Positions 55,341-62,780 of a stretch of 64,000 nt of DNA are shown here, piece after piece. The DNA comes from Pseudomonas sp. SCA2728.1_7. Its GTDB lineage: Bacteria; Pseudomonadota; Gammaproteobacteria; Pseudomonadales; Pseudomonadaceae. Where the stretch lies: NCBI RefSeq assembly GCF_018138145.1, contig NZ_CP073104.1, forward strand, positions 1,984,001 to 2,048,000, read 5' to 3'. How positions within the stretch are numbered: the stretch's first letter is position 1; each line of letters starts with the position of its first letter. The notes under the pieces were generated by a model that was not told where the DNA came from, did no database searches, and saw only the letters and a list, made by a program, of their open reading frames with translations. The position numbers and the translations under genes were made by a program.

Positions 55341-57239
55341 ATGATCAAACCGACAAAAACGACTGGTCTTTCTGCTTCGTCGAGTACTTCCACGATCACC
55401 CGAGTCGACGTCGATACTGGCGCGATCAGCATAAGGACTGGCGGTAATCCAGACTCACGGATACCCGACCTGAATCCACAACCGGGCACTTCAACTTCAT
55501 TACCGCCAAGGACCGAGGTTGTCGACGAGCCACGCGTGGTGGTGAGCTACATATCTGATCCGATCATTACCGAAGCGAATGCCAGGCTGGCAGAGATCGC
55601 GCTGCCAGGATTGCAAACCCATCTCCTGCAACCGCACGATGCCGTCGACGGGTTGTACATTGCGCCAAGCGGTCAGACCTACGCTCACCTGGAGGAAGGC
55701 CGTTATTACCGAGTAGAACTCAACGCCGACGGGCACTACCAGATTCCATGGCCCGCCGCACCGGGTGTGACGCCGCCGATTCTGAAACAGATCCCGGGAC
55801 AGTCACGCTGGCGTATCGAGGCGCAGTGGTACTCGAGCGAATCAGTGCAGGGAAGCCTGTTCATGCCCCGACTGACCGCCGACGAGCCGCTGGCGATTTT
55901 CCATGTCGACCCCAACCTGGCAACGTTACTACCTGGCGCACATGAGTCTCCTGACGGTATTCGAAAGGGGCCCCGTGGAAAAACCTACGTCGACCTCGCC
56001 GACGGCACTGTCATGGTTCGTAAAAACGAACAAGGCGACTACAAACTGGCGAGTGCAACGACGATCAACCTGCCCGACATCACCCTCGAGCAGATTCCGG
56101 GGCAATCGCTATGGCGTCGCCAGGTGGCAGACATCAGCGCTGCGCAACACACTTCGCCAGCCTACAGCGCTGAAGTTGCAGCTTCGCGAGTAGACGCCGA
56201 ACCGGGGCCAGGCAAACGTGCGCGGCTGGGGGGTGAGAGCGACCCGGCTGTGACACTGACTTCAGCCATACGCATTGAAGACTGGAAAACCTGGGGCGCT
56301 GCGACGAAACCGTTAGTCGGCGACTCCATCGAAATCGATGGCCTGCACTTTCCCATCCTCGCCCAGCCAACACATGCCACAGACTCACTGGCCTTTATCA
56401 AACATCCGCAATTTGCTGCCACGCGTTTCGATGCGTTCGAACGCATGCTGTTAACCACGCCTCAATTGCAGCCCAGGGGTGTGGTGAAACTGGCGGACAA
56501 ATGGACGGGGCGCGGCGCTGATACCTGGAGAATCGTCGAGGGACTGCCCTTTGGCAAAACCCTGACCCAAGCTGTCAGCGATCAGTTTCCCTATCTTTCT
56601 TATGACTGCGCAAACAGAGTCGCGCGCGAGATTTTCAATCGCGCCAGCCACTCCGATGAAATAACAGGGCCCGGCGTCAGTGCGCTGTTCGAGACGTTCA
56701 AGTACTGGGAAAACCGCCCTGTATCCGTCGACGATAAAAGAGTCGTGCGTCAGGACCTGAGCGATCCGTTGATGCTCCTTACACCACAGTCGACAGACGC
56801 AAATGGCTACTTCCAATTGCCTCAACCGTCTGCAGAAGGCCTGCAAAGAATTGATTTCAACCCTCTGTTGTTTGCCGGATCGCAATATCATGTCAGTCGC
56901 CCCTCTGTGCGAAGTTTGCTGACAGGAATTCTGAGAGGACATGGCTACCAAGTGTCGGAAGACTTTCGGCGCAATGCGAGAGATGCACTGCTGATCCAAC
57001 GACGAGGCCTTGATAGCGTGTTCGTGCTGTTTCCTGTGCATTTCCCTAGTCAACACATGAATGCAATTGACCCGGTCAACTGGCTGAAGAAAAGAGCGCT
57101 GATCAATAAAATCGAGGCTCACCACAAGATAACCCTTCAAGATCATCACGCTGCCAACAAGATTATTTATCTCGCTGGCGCAAACATGCCTATTGAGGGT
57201 TCCGGGGAGAACAACCTCGTCATCATCAGAGTGAAATAA
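55341..57239 (+). CDS. Tandem paralogue 4 (632 residues)
   Basis: Starts MIKPTKT with GAGGCAC upstream. Modules A (~84-167: DGLYIAPSGQTYAHLEEG, QSRWRIEAQW) and B (~187-260: KTYVDLADGTVMVRKN, QIPGQSLWRR). Linker GPGKRARLGG. C-terminal domain ~310-632: WKTWGAA, EIDGLHFPI, RFDAFERML, LSDPLMLL, HGYQVSE, ALLIQRRGLDSVFVLF and IIYLAGAN. It is the most diverged copy (RF-x-WN-Y is lost; AGAN replaces GGV). Last gene of the set; no own terminator seen on this strand before the uraH gene. Confidence 0.7.
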   Translation: MIKPTKTTGLSASSSTSTITRVDVDTGAISIRTGGNPDSRIPDLNPQPGTSTSLPPRTEVVDEPRVVVSYISDPIITEANARLAEIALPGLQTHLLQPHDAVDGLYIAPSGQTYAHLEEGRYYRVELNADGHYQIPWPAAPGVTPPILKQIPGQSRWRIEAQWYSSESVQGSLFMPRLTADEPLAIFHVDPNLATLLPGAHESPDGIRKGPRGKTYVDLADGTVMVRKNEQGDYKLASATTINLPDITLEQIPGQSLWRRQVADISAAQHTSPAYSAEVAASRVDAEPGPGKRARLGGESDPAVTLTSAIRIEDWKTWGAATKPLVGDSIEIDGLHFPILAQPTHATDSLAFIKHPQFAATRFDAFERMLLTTPQLQPRGVVKLADKWTGRGADTWRIVEGLPFGKTLTQAVSDQFPYLSYDCANRVAREIFNRASHSDEITGPGVSALFETFKYWENRPVSVDDKRVVRQDLSDPLMLLTPQSTDANGYFQLPQPSAEGLQRIDFNPLLFAGSQYHVSRPSVRSLLTGILRGHGYQVSEDFRRNARDALLIQRRGLDSVFVLFPVHFPSQHMNAIDPVNWLKKRALINKIEAHHKITLQDHHAANKIIYLAGANMPIEGSGENNLVIIRVK

Positions 57240-57264
57240 AAAAAGCCCGCAGTGTGAGCGGGCG
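57238..57264 (-). terminator. Rho-independent terminator after uraH
   Basis: GCCCGCTCACACTGCGGGC followed by seven T on the minus strand; it touches the stop codon of paralogue 4 on the other strand. Confidence 0.85.
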
Positions 57265-57321
57265 AAAGACCAAAGAAGCTATATGCGCAGTCGCTTCCCG
57301 GTGGGGGCAGCTGCTTGGGGG

Positions 57322-57675
57322 TCAGCTGCCCCGGTACGTGGAATAGCTGTAAGGCGAAATCAGCAATGGCACGTGGTAGTGCTCCTGTTCGGCGGAGATG
57401 CCGAAGCGCAGCACAACCACGTCCAGAAATGCCGGTTCCGGCAACTGAACGCCACGGGCGCGGTAGTAATCGCCCGCGTGAAACTGAACCTGATAAACGC
57501 CGGTGCGATAATCGTCGCCTTGCAGCAGCGGCGCATCGACCCGGCCATCGCTGTTGGTTATCGCACTGGCGACCAATTCCAGGTGCGAACCTTCAACGCG
57601 GTACAGCTCGACCTTGATCGAACTGCCCGGGCAACCGTGTGCAGCGTCCAAAACGTGTGTAGTCAAACGTCCCAT
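57322..57675 (-). CDS. uraH: 5-hydroxyisourate hydrolase
   Basis: 117 residues. Transthyretin-like fold with the family marks THVLDAAHGCPG at the N-terminus and the C-terminal YRGS tetrapeptide, which with the conserved His and Arg forms the active site. It hydrolyses 5-hydroxyisourate, the product of urate oxidation, to OHCU. It is divergent from puuE with a TTGT-N2-ACAA site 131 bases upstream. Confidence 0.94.
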   Translation of the reverse strand: MGRLTTHVLDAAHGCPGSSIKVELYRVEGSHLELVASAITNSDGRVDAPLLQGDDYRTGVYQVQFHAGDYYRARGVQLPEPAFLDVVVLRFGISAEQEHYHVPLLISPYSYSTYRGS

Positions 57676-57805
57676 TGATTCTGCGCGCCTGCCTGCGTGG
57701 AGCAGTCAGACTTCGCGCCTCCCGAAGTCAGTTGAAAAGGAGACCGCACCGATTCGGAGCACGAAAAGCTGCGGCGAGCGATTGATTAAGACACTTTTCA
57801 AAAAA

Positions 57806-57817
57806 ATTGTACACAAT
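57806..57817. promoter_or_regulatory. Candidate purine-regulon operator, uraH side
   Basis: ATTGT-AC-ACAAT, an inverted repeat around a TTGT-N2-ACAA core, in AT-rich DNA 131 bases upstream of uraH. Confidence 0.65.
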
Positions 57818-57839
57818 AAAAACGACATTTTTCACATCA

Positions 57840-57859
57840 CCCCCGCCATTCGGGGGTTT
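57840..57859. other. GC-rich hairpin between the urate promoters
   Basis: CCCCCG-N5-CGGGGG followed by TTT on the plus strand. It may be a weak terminator or attenuator within the divergent region. Confidence 0.5.
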
Positions 57860-58012
57860 CCTGCCGATGAGCCAGCGATACGCCTATTCATTGAACCTCC
57901 TATCCATTAGCTGACTGGTCAGGCAGGTTTCTTGCAGGCTCACGCCAATAGCAGTAAAAGATGACAGTCGGTGAAAAATGCGAAAATTCAGGCTTACAAA
58001 TTGCGAATAAAG

Positions 58013-58022
58013 TTGTATACAA
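58013..58022. promoter_or_regulatory. Candidate purine-regulon operator, puuE side
   Basis: TTGTATACAA is a perfect palindrome 74 bases upstream of the puuE start codon. GntR/FadR-type regulators often bind sites of this sort. Confidence 0.7.
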
Positions 58023-58095
58023 TCAGCCCATCGCTGTGACGCCAGCCTGCCAGGCCGCCACACCAATCTGTCAACGAACAAGAAGGAAGACTGCA

Positions 58096-59022
58096 GTGAG
58101 CGCTGACTACCCACGCGACCTGATCGGTTACGGCAGTAACCCTCCTCACCCACACTGGCCGGGCAATGCCCGCATCGCCCTGTCGTTCGTACTCAATTAC
58201 GAAGAAGGCGGCGAGCGCAACATTCTGCACGGCGACAAAGAATCCGAAGCCTTCCTGTCTGAAATGGTTGCCGCCCAGCCGCTGCAAGGCGCGCGCAACA
58301 TGAGCATGGAATCGCTTTACGAGTATGGCAGCCGCGCTGGCGTCTGGCGGATCCTGAAACTGTTCAAGGAATTCGACATTCCGCTGACCATTTTCGCCGT
58401 CGCCATGGCCGCTCAGCGCCATCCGGACGTGATCCGTGCGATGGTCGATGCCGGCCACGAAATCTGCAGCCACGGCTACCGCTGGATCGACTACCAGTAC
58501 ATGGACGAAGCGCAGGAGCGCGAGCACATGCTCGAGGCGATCCGCGTCCTCACCGAAATCACCGGCGAGCGTCCACTGGGCTGGTACACCGGCCGCACTG
58601 GCCCGAACACCCGTCGTCTGGTCATGGAAGAAGGTGGTTTCCTCTACGACTGCGACACCTACGACGACGACCTGCCCTACTGGGAACCGAACAACCCGAC
58701 CGGCAAGCCGCATCTGGTGATCCCGTACACCCTCGACACCAACGACATGCGCTTCACCCAAGTGCAGGGTTTCAACAAGGGTGACGACTTCTTCGAATAC
58801 CTCAAAGACGCGTTCGACGTGCTCTACGCCGAAGGCGCTGAAGCACCGAAAATGCTCTCGATCGGTCTGCACTGCCGCCTGATCGGCCGTCCGGGTCGCA
58901 TCGCTTCGCTCAAACGCTTTATCGAATACGCCAAAAGTCATGAACAGGTTTGGTTCAGCCGTCGCGTCGACATCGCGCGTCACTGGCACGAAACCCAGCC
59001 GTACCAAGGGGCCGCCAAATGA
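58096..59022 (+). CDS. puuE: Allantoinase, polysaccharide-deacetylase type (PuuE)
   Basis: 308 residues from a GTG at 58096 with AAGGAAG upstream. A NodB-like fold with ICSHGYRWIDYQ (the histidine ligand region), TGRTGPNTRR and SIGLHCRLIGRPGR. PuuE hydrolyses allantoin to allantoate without the amidohydrolase metal site of AllB. It overlaps uraD by ATGA and leads the allantoin operon puuE-uraD-alc-allA-puuD-permease. Confidence 0.95.
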   Translation: MSADYPRDLIGYGSNPPHPHWPGNARIALSFVLNYEEGGERNILHGDKESEAFLSEMVAAQPLQGARNMSMESLYEYGSRAGVWRILKLFKEFDIPLTIFAVAMAAQRHPDVIRAMVDAGHEICSHGYRWIDYQYMDEAQEREHMLEAIRVLTEITGERPLGWYTGRTGPNTRRLVMEEGGFLYDCDTYDDDLPYWEPNNPTGKPHLVIPYTLDTNDMRFTQVQGFNKGDDFFEYLKDAFDVLYAEGAEAPKMLSIGLHCRLIGRPGRIASLKRFIEYAKSHEQVWFSRRVDIARHWHETQPYQGAAK

Positions 59023-59534
59023 GCCGCTTTCAAACCCTGCAACCGTCGAGCCTGAGCCGCGACGCTTTCGTCAAAGCCTTCGCTGACATCTACGAACATT
59101 CGCCATGGGTGGCCGAGAAGGCCTACGACCTCGGCGCGGACGCTTCGATCGATGAGATCGAAACCCTGCACCAACGCATGAGCGACATCCTGTTGAGCGC
59201 CGATCACGCCAGTCAACTGGCCCTGATCAACGCTCACCCGGACCTGGCCGGCAAAGCCGCCGTCCAGGGCCAACTGACCGAAGCCAGCACCAATGAACAG
59301 GCTGGCGCCGGTATTCACCAATGCACGGCCGAAGAGTTCCAGCGCTTCACCGAGCTGAACGACGCCTACAAAGCCAAGTTCAAGTTTCCCTTCATCATGG
59401 CGGTAAAAGGCAGCAACCGGCATCAGATCCTCGCGGCGTTCGAAACGCGCATTCACAATTCGCAAGACACCGAATTCAAATGCGCGCTGGCGGAGATCAA
59501 CAAGATCGCCCTGTTCCGTTTACTGACCCTATAG
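59019..59534 (+). CDS. uraD: OHCU decarboxylase
   Basis: 171 residues; start overlaps the puuE stop (ATGA). The family marks are YEHSPWVAEKAY, LINAHPDLAGKAA and FPFIMAVKGSNRHQILAAF. It decarboxylates 2-oxo-4-hydroxy-4-carboxy-5-ureidoimidazoline to (S)-allantoin, the step after UraH. Small, all-helical, cytoplasmic. Confidence 0.95.
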   Translation: MSRFQTLQPSSLSRDAFVKAFADIYEHSPWVAEKAYDLGADASIDEIETLHQRMSDILLSADHASQLALINAHPDLAGKAAVQGQLTEASTNEQAGAGIHQCTAEEFQRFTELNDAYKAKFKFPFIMAVKGSNRHQILAAFETRIHNSQDTEFKCALAEINKIALFRLLTL

Positions 59535-59621
59535 CGAGCCTGACCCGAGTACATCAAACGCGGAGAGTACCCAGGGTCTTGCAAGCATCCCCAGCCACTT
59601 TTTTAAAGGCAGACAAGAAGA

Positions 59622-60617
59622 ATGAAAGCTTACGCCGTACCTTTCGAAAAATTCGTCAACCTGGCCGATGCCCGTCTGGGCACCAAAATCATCTCGGTCA
59701 CCGATGACTGGTTCGCAGACGCCAATCGTCTGTTCCAACCGACCCCGGCCGTATGGAAGGAGGGCGTGTTCGATGACAACGGCAAGTGGATGGACGGCTG
59801 GGAATCGCGCCGCAAGCGCTTCGAAGGCTTCGACAGCGCCGTGATCCGTCTGGGCGTACCGGGCTCGATCAAAGGCGTGGACATCGACACTTCATTCTTC
59901 ACCGGCAACTTCCCGCCATCGGCCTCTCTGGAAGCGTGCTTCCTGGCGTCGGGCGAGCCTGATGAAAACACCCAGTGGACTGAAGTGCTGTCGGCCGTCG
60001 AGCTGCAGGGCAACAGCCACCACTACCACGAAATCAGCAACGACCAAGCGTTCAGCCACCTGCGCTTCAACATCTACCCGGACGGCGGTGTTGCCCGTCT
60101 GCGCGTGTACGGCATTCCGTTCCGCGACTGGTCGGCGGTTGGCGATAACGAGCAAGTCGATCTGGCAGCAGCCCTCAATGGTGGCCGCGCCCTCGCCTGC
60201 TCCGACGAACACTTCGGCCGCATGAGCAACATCCTCAACCCGGGTCGTGGCATCAACATGGGCGACGGCTGGGAAACTGCACGTCGTCGCACGCCAGGCA
60301 ATGACTGGGTGATCGTCGCGCTGGGTCACCCGGGCGAGATCGAGAAGATCGTCGTCGACACCCTGCACTTCAAAGGCAACTACCCGGACACCTGCTCGAT
60401 CCAGGGCGCGTTCGTCAAGGGCGGTACTGACAGCCAGATCGAAACCCAGTCGCTGTTCTGGCGTGAACTGCTGCCGAGCCAGAAGCTGGAAATGCACGCC
60501 GAGCACACCTTCGTCGAGCAGATCAAAGCGCTGGGCCCGATCACCCACATCCGCCTGAATGTGTTCCCGGATGGTGGTGTGAGCCGCCTGCGCGTTTTGG
60601 GCAAGGTCGCTAAATAA
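59622..60617 (+). CDS. alc: Allantoicase
   Basis: 331 residues. Two similar beta-jelly-roll halves show repeated elements (DGWESRRKR at ~54 and DGWETARRR at ~215; [16 protein letters not shown] and [16 protein letters not shown]). This internal duplication is typical of the family. It cleaves allantoate to ureidoglycolate and urea. The next gene, allA, uses ureidoglycolate; a REP pair lies between them. Confidence 0.95.
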   Translation: MKAYAVPFEKFVNLADARLGTKIISVTDDWFADANRLFQPTPAVWKEGVFDDNGKWMDGWESRRKRFEGFDSAVIRLGVPGSIKGVDIDTSFFTGNFPPSASLEACFLASGEPDENTQWTEVLSAVELQGNSHHYHEISNDQAFSHLRFNIYPDGGVARLRVYGIPFRDWSAVGDNEQVDLAAALNGGRALACSDEHFGRMSNILNPGRGINMGDGWETARRRTPGNDWVIVALGHPGEIEKIVVDTLHFKGNYPDTCSIQGAFVKGGTDSQIETQSLFWRELLPSQKLEMHAEHTFVEQIKALGPITHIRLNVFPDGGVSRLRVLGKVAK

Positions 60618-60628
60618 GGTTGAACCCA

Positions 60629-60710
60629 TTCGCGAGCAGGTCGAATCGTCGCACCGTCGCTCCCACATTTGGAATGCATTCCCCTGTGGGAGCGAGCCTG
60701 CTCGCGAAGG
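60629..60710. repeat. REP pair with an interrupted left arm
   Basis: The right arm is a standard GTGGGAGCGAGCCTGCTCGCG. The left arm reads CGCGAGCAGG and then has about 15 extra bases (TCGAATCGTCGCACC) before resuming TCGCTCCCAC, so it is broken in the core. Confidence 0.85.
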
Positions 60711-60751
60711 CGTCAGAACAGTCAACACAGAATTCGGATAAGAAGAACAGC

Positions 60752-61255
60752 ATGCGCACACTAACGATTGAACCGCTGAGCAAAGAAGCCTTCGCCCCTT
60801 TCGGTGACGTGATCGAAACCGACGGCAGCGATCACTTCAAGATCAACAACGGTTCGACCATGCGCTTCCACAAACTGGCGACGGTCGAAACCGCTCAGCC
60901 GGAGGACAACGCGATCATCAGCATCTTCCGCGCCGACGCGCAGGACATGCCGCTGACCGTTTGCATGCTGGAACGCCATCCGCTGGGCAGCCAGGCTTTC
61001 ATTCCGCTGCTCGGCAACCCCTTTCTGATCGTGGTCGCGCCCGTTGGCGATGAACCTGTATCAGGCTTGGTCCGCGCCTTCGTCACCAACGGCAGGCAGG
61101 GCATCAATTACCATCGCGGCGTTTGGCACCATCCGGTGCTGACGATCGAAAAGCGGGATGACTTCCTGGTGGTTGATCGCAGTGGCACAGGCAATAACTG
61201 CGATGAGCATTTTTTCAAAGAGGATGAGCGTTTGATCCTCGCCCCCCACCAATAA
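60752..61255 (+). CDS. allA: Ureidoglycolate lyase
   Basis: 167 residues, starting MRTLTIEPLSKEAFAPFGDVIE. Cupin-like fold; GINYHRGVWHHPVL supplies the histidines and QAFIPL is a conserved substrate contact. It splits ureidoglycolate to glyoxylate and urea. It lies downstream of alc on the same strand, with a REP pair in between that may affect message stability. Confidence 0.94.
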   Translation: MRTLTIEPLSKEAFAPFGDVIETDGSDHFKINNGSTMRFHKLATVETAQPEDNAIISIFRADAQDMPLTVCMLERHPLGSQAFIPLLGNPFLIVVAPVGDEPVSGLVRAFVTNGRQGINYHRGVWHHPVLTIEKRDDFLVVDRSGTGNNCDEHFFKEDERLILAPHQ

Positions 61256-61306
61256 GAGAAGGTCTGATCACTCGACAACAAGAGTGACAGGCGAGAGGTA
61301 AAGACT

Positions 61307-62614
61307 GTGGAAGCACATCTGTTGGAATGGCTGAACCTGAGCGTGCGCTGGGTTCACATGATTACTGGCGTGGCCTGGATCGGCGCGTCGTTCTACTTCG
61401 TCTGGCTGGAGAACAACCTCAACCGCGTCAACCCGAAAACCGGCCTGGCCGGTGACCTGTGGGCGATCCACGGTGGCGGTATCTATCACCTCGAAAAATA
61501 CAAACTGGCCCCACCGGCGATGCCGGAGAACCTGCACTGGTTCAAATGGGAAGCCTACTTCACCTGGATGTCGGGTATCGCGCTGCTGTGCGTGGTGTTC
61601 TACTCCAATCCAACGCTCTACCTGCTGGCTCCGGGCAGCACCCTGAGCGGCCCTGAAGGCGTGGCCATCGGTATCGGCTCGCTGTTTATCGGCTGGTTCA
61701 TCTACTCCTTCCTGTGCGACTCGGCCTTGGGCAAACGCCCTGCTCTGCTTGGTTTCATTCTGTTTGTGCTGATCATCGGCGCGGCGTATGGCTTCAGCAA
61801 AGTGTTCAGCGGTCGTGGTGCATACCTGCACGTCGGCGCGATCATCGGCACCATCATGGTCGGTAACGTGTTCCGCATCATCATGCCGGCGCAACGCGCA
61901 CTGGTCGCGGCGATTGCCGAGAACCGTACGCCGGACCCGGCGCTGCCAGCCAAAGGCTTGCTGCGTTCGCGTCACAACAACTACTTCACCCTGCCGGTGC
62001 TGTTCATCATGATCAGCAACCACTTCCCGAGCACGTATGGCAGCCAGTACAACTGGTTGATCCTCGCCGGGATCGCGGTATTGGCGGTGTTGGTGCGTCA
62101 CTACTTCAACACCCGTCACGACAGCCACAAGTTTGCCTGGACCCTGCCAGTGGCAGCGGTGGGCATGATCAGTCTGGCGTACGTCACCGGCCCGATGCCG
62201 ATGTCGACCGCGCCGGAAGTGGCCAAGGCACCAGCGAAAATCGAGTACCAACCGCTGCCGGAAACGGCACTGGGCGGTGGCGCGAAACCGGCTGAAGCGG
62301 CACCGGCAGCCCCTGCTGAACCTGCTGCACCAGCACAAGCCTCCAACGCAGGTCCTGGTTTTGACAAAGTCCACACCGTGATCCAGGAACGCTGCGCGGT
62401 TTGCCACTCGGCCAAACCAACCAGTCCGTTGTTCAGCGCAGCTCCGGCGGGTGTGATGCTCGACACCCCTGAGCAGATCCGTCAGAACGCGGCGCGCATC
62501 CAGGCGCAAGCCATCACCACGCAGATCATGCCACTGGGCAACATCACTCAGATGACCCAGCAGGAACGTGACCTGATCGGTGCATGGATCGCCCAGGGAG
62601 CACAGACCAACTAA
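61307..62614 (+). CDS. puuD: Membrane urate oxidase with C-terminal cytochrome c (PuuD)
   Basis: 435 residues from a GTG at 61307 with GAGAGG upstream. About eight membrane helices (WVHMITGVAWIGASFYFVWL at the start) and a proline/alanine linker (~305-345), then a C-terminal cytochrome c domain with CAVCH and the later Met of QIMPLG. PuuD-type proteins hydroxylate urate to 5-hydroxyisourate in the inner membrane and pass electrons through the haem domain. It replaces soluble uricase here and supplies UraH. Confidence 0.93.
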   Translation: MEAHLLEWLNLSVRWVHMITGVAWIGASFYFVWLENNLNRVNPKTGLAGDLWAIHGGGIYHLEKYKLAPPAMPENLHWFKWEAYFTWMSGIALLCVVFYSNPTLYLLAPGSTLSGPEGVAIGIGSLFIGWFIYSFLCDSALGKRPALLGFILFVLIIGAAYGFSKVFSGRGAYLHVGAIIGTIMVGNVFRIIMPAQRALVAAIAENRTPDPALPAKGLLRSRHNNYFTLPVLFIMISNHFPSTYGSQYNWLILAGIAVLAVLVRHYFNTRHDSHKFAWTLPVAAVGMISLAYVTGPMPMSTAPEVAKAPAKIEYQPLPETALGGGAKPAEAAPAAPAEPAAPAQASNAGPGFDKVHTVIQERCAVCHSAKPTSPLFSAAPAGVMLDTPEQIRQNAARIQAQAITTQIMPLGNITQMTQQERDLIGAWIAQGAQTN

Positions 62615-62623
62615 GCAACAAAG

Positions 62624-62690
62624 CTTCGCGAGCAGGCTCGCTCCCACAGAGATCGCGCATTTCCTGTGGGAGCGAGCCTGCTCGCGAATC
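62624..62690. repeat. REP pair, compact
   Basis: TTCGCGAGCAGGCTCGCTCCCAC faces GTGGGAGCGAGCCTGCTCGCG, between puuD and the permease gene. Confidence 0.9.
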
Positions 62691-62780
62691 GCCTTAACGC
62701 GGTTTACCTGATGCACAGAAACAGCTGTGAGCAACCCGGCAGCTGTTCAATCACAAGAATAAAAAGATCCGAGGTGTTGC

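Larger units (their letters stand above)
57676..58095. other. Divergent regulatory region of the urate genes
   Basis: 420 bases between uraH and puuE with two TTGT-N2-ACAA sites and a hairpin, but no supported gene. Confidence 0.6.

Noticed and set aside
49601..57239. Four paralogues as degraded pieces of one giant gene
   Set aside because: Each has its own start, the MAKPPK/MIKPTK N-terminus and a full C-terminal domain, and the gaps contain stop codons in all frames; they are separate complete genes.
14074..62690. Repeated palindromes considered as CRISPR repeats
   Set aside because: They occur as isolated facing pairs scattered between genes, not in evenly spaced arrays with unique spacers.
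61268..62734. 488-residue minus-strand ORF across puuD
   Set aside because: Shadow of puuD, whose CAVCH motif and membrane helices are on the plus strand.
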